Of a DNA stretch of 40,576 nucleotides, positions 39,770-40,576 are shown in pieces. Made by a program: the position numbers and the translations under genes. The notes under the pieces are model-generated. The model searched no databases and was not told the DNA's origin. It saw only the letters and a list, made by a program, of their open reading frames with translations. How positions within the stretch are numbered: the first letter of the stretch is position 1; each line of letters begins with the position of its first letter. The stretch is from Actinomycetes bacterium (GTDB lineage Bacteria > Actinomycetota > Acidimicrobiia > Acidimicrobiales > RAAP-2). The DNA lies in the NCBI GenBank assembly GCA_021791615.1, contig JAJYWG010000030.1, forward strand, positions 1 through 40,576, written 5' to 3'.

Positions 39770-40576
39770 TGCTTCCGGTCGCCACCATCACTGAGATGCG
39801 AGCTGCTGATGCGGCCGCTCTGGCCGATGTCGATCACGCGACGCTGGTGGACCGGGCCGGTACCGGTGTGCTCCATGCCGCTCTCACGCTGCTGGGACCG
39901 GCGTACGGGCGGCGGGTCGTGGTCCTGGCCGGCAAGGGCAGCAACGGTGCCGACGGGCGAGTGGCCGCCCGCTTGCTCGAGCGGCGGGGGGCCCGGGTCG
40001 TGGTCGTCGGAGCCACAGGAGCACCCCGAGACCTCCCGCGCGCCGATCTCGTGATCGACGCTGCCTACGGCACCGGCTTTCGCGGCGTGTTCCAGGCCCC
40101 GGTGGTGCCGCCGGGAGCACGCGTGCTCGCGGTGGACATCCCTTCGGGAGTTGACGGGGACACCGGGGTGGTATCGGGCCACCCGATGGCCGCTGATCGG
40201 ACGGTCACCATGGCGGCGCTGAAACCTGGGCTCCTCCAAGGCGACGGCCTCAGGCTCGCCGGGAGTGTCGACGTAGTGGACATCGGCGTCGACGTCGGAC
40301 GGACCGGGATCAGGTTGATCCAAGACGCCGATGTCGCGGCGCTGCTCCCCCAGCGTGATCCCCAGGCGCACAAATGGAGCTCAGCGGTGGCGGTGGTGGC
40401 CGGGTCGCCGGGGATGGAGGGTGCGGCGGCGTTGGCCGCGACCGCGGCGGCGCGTGCCGGCGCTGGCATGGTCCGTCTGGCAGTCCCCGGGTCGGCCGGC
40501 GGGGGTGCGGCCGGCGGGGGTGCGGCCGGCGGGGGTGCGGCCGGCGGGGGTGCGGCCGGCGGGGTGGCTTGGCACT
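39769..40576 (+). CDS. nnr: Bifunctional NAD(P)H-hydrate epimerase / ADP-dependent dehydratase (3' truncated)
   Basis: Repairs hydrated NADH/NADPH: an N-terminal epimerase (YjeF_N) joined to a ribokinase-like dehydratase. The frame opens with ATG at 39769, sharing one base with the acpS stop, and stays open to the window end (269 codons). The epimerase has AGKGSNGADGRVAARLL, where the family usually reads G.GNNGGDG, then DAAYGTGFRG and AVDIPSGVDGDTG. The dehydratase begins near HKWSSAVAVVAGSPGMEGAA and AARAGAGMVRLAVPGS. Directly after that comes a Gly/Ala insertion from 15-base tandem repeats. The nucleotide- and substrate-binding end is outside the window. The acpS-nnr pair is common in actinobacteria. 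Confidence 0.93.
   Translation, partial: MLPVATITEMRAADAAALADVDHATLVDRAGTGVLHAALTLLGPAYGRRVVVLAGKGSNGADGRVAARLLERRGARVVVVGATGAPRDLPRADLVIDAAYGTGFRGVFQAPVVPPGARVLAVDIPSGVDGDTGVVSGHPMAADRTVTMAALKPGLLQGDGLRLAGSVDVVDIGVDVGRTGIRLIQDADVAALLPQRDPQAHKWSSAVAVVAGSPGMEGAAALAATAAARAGAGMVRLAVPGSAGGGAAGGGAAGGGAAGGGAAGGVAWH
40494..40564 (+). repeat. 15-bp tandem array (4.7 copies) inside nnr
   Basis: Four perfect copies of GGCCGGCGGGGGTGC (40494-40508, 40509-40523, 40524-40538, 40539-40553), then 11 further matching bases to 40564. It encodes repeated Ala-Gly-Gly-Gly-Ala units in frame. Copy number may be unstable or mis-assembled because the unit is short, GC-only except for one T, and perfectly repeated. 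Confidence 0.95.

Overview
The window is a high-GC (roughly two thirds G+C) segment carrying the main transcription and translation gene cluster of an actinobacterium. Three things point to the class Acidimicrobiia or a close relative. The gene order is tRNA-Met, rpmG, tRNA-Trp, secE, nusG, rplK, rplA, then rplJ-rplL, rpoB-rpoC and the str, S10, spc and alpha operons, followed by rplM-rpsI-glmM-glmS-acpS-nnr, which is an actinobacterial layout. The gene fragment at the left edge ends in a GYW.VAS.GGVFSF-type repeat that I associate with secreted repeat proteins of Acidimicrobiia. GTG/TTG starts and four-base ATGA/GTGA overlaps are frequent. Species cannot be named from sequence alone. All genes I support are on the + strand, and I see no mobile element, CRISPR array or phage gene.

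Layout. 1-960: tail of a repeat protein, tRNA-Met(CAU), rpmG, tRNA-Trp(CCA). 999-3514: secE, nusG, rplK, rplA. 3536-4904: promoter, structured leader, rplJ, rplL. 4931-12900: two promoter candidates, leader, rpoB, rpoC. 12924-17769: promoter, rpsL, rpsG, fusA, tuf, rpsJ. 17849-30782: promoter and a hairpin-rich leader, then rplC-D-W-B, rpsS, rplV, rpsC, rplP, rpmC, rpsQ, rplN-X-E, rpsN, rpsH, rplF-R, rpsE, rpmD, rplO, secY, adk, map. 30852-35099: promoter candidate, infA, rpmJ, rpsM-K-D, rpoA, rplQ, truA. 35096-37428: promoter, rplM, rpsI, glmM. 37425-40576: possible leaderless promoter, glmS, acpS, and a truncated bifunctional NAD(P)H-hydrate repair gene.

The genes build the ribosome (about 33 ribosomal proteins), RNA polymerase (alpha, beta, beta'), elongation and initiation factors (EF-G, EF-Tu, IF-1, NusG) and the Sec channel (SecE, SecY). 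Adenylate kinase, methionine aminopeptidase and TruA are the usual passengers. The right end turns to amino-sugar and cell-wall precursor synthesis (GlmM, GlmS), acyl-carrier-protein activation and metabolite repair.

The gene content is housekeeping. The unusual features are superimposed on it: (a) long acidic low-complexity extensions on L22, S3 and L29, smaller ones on L4 and L10, and a repeat-built one on NusG; (b) leaders in front of rplJ and rplC with several near-perfect hairpins, including two mutually exclusive hairpins before rplC; (c) short tandem repeats inside or beside housekeeping genes (nusG, rplV, rpsJ, truA, nnr, and the rplK-rplA and tuf-rpsJ gaps); (d) an apparent CTG start for infA and a possible leaderless glmS. 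No hairpin followed by a clear T-run was found, so transcript ends cannot be placed with confidence.
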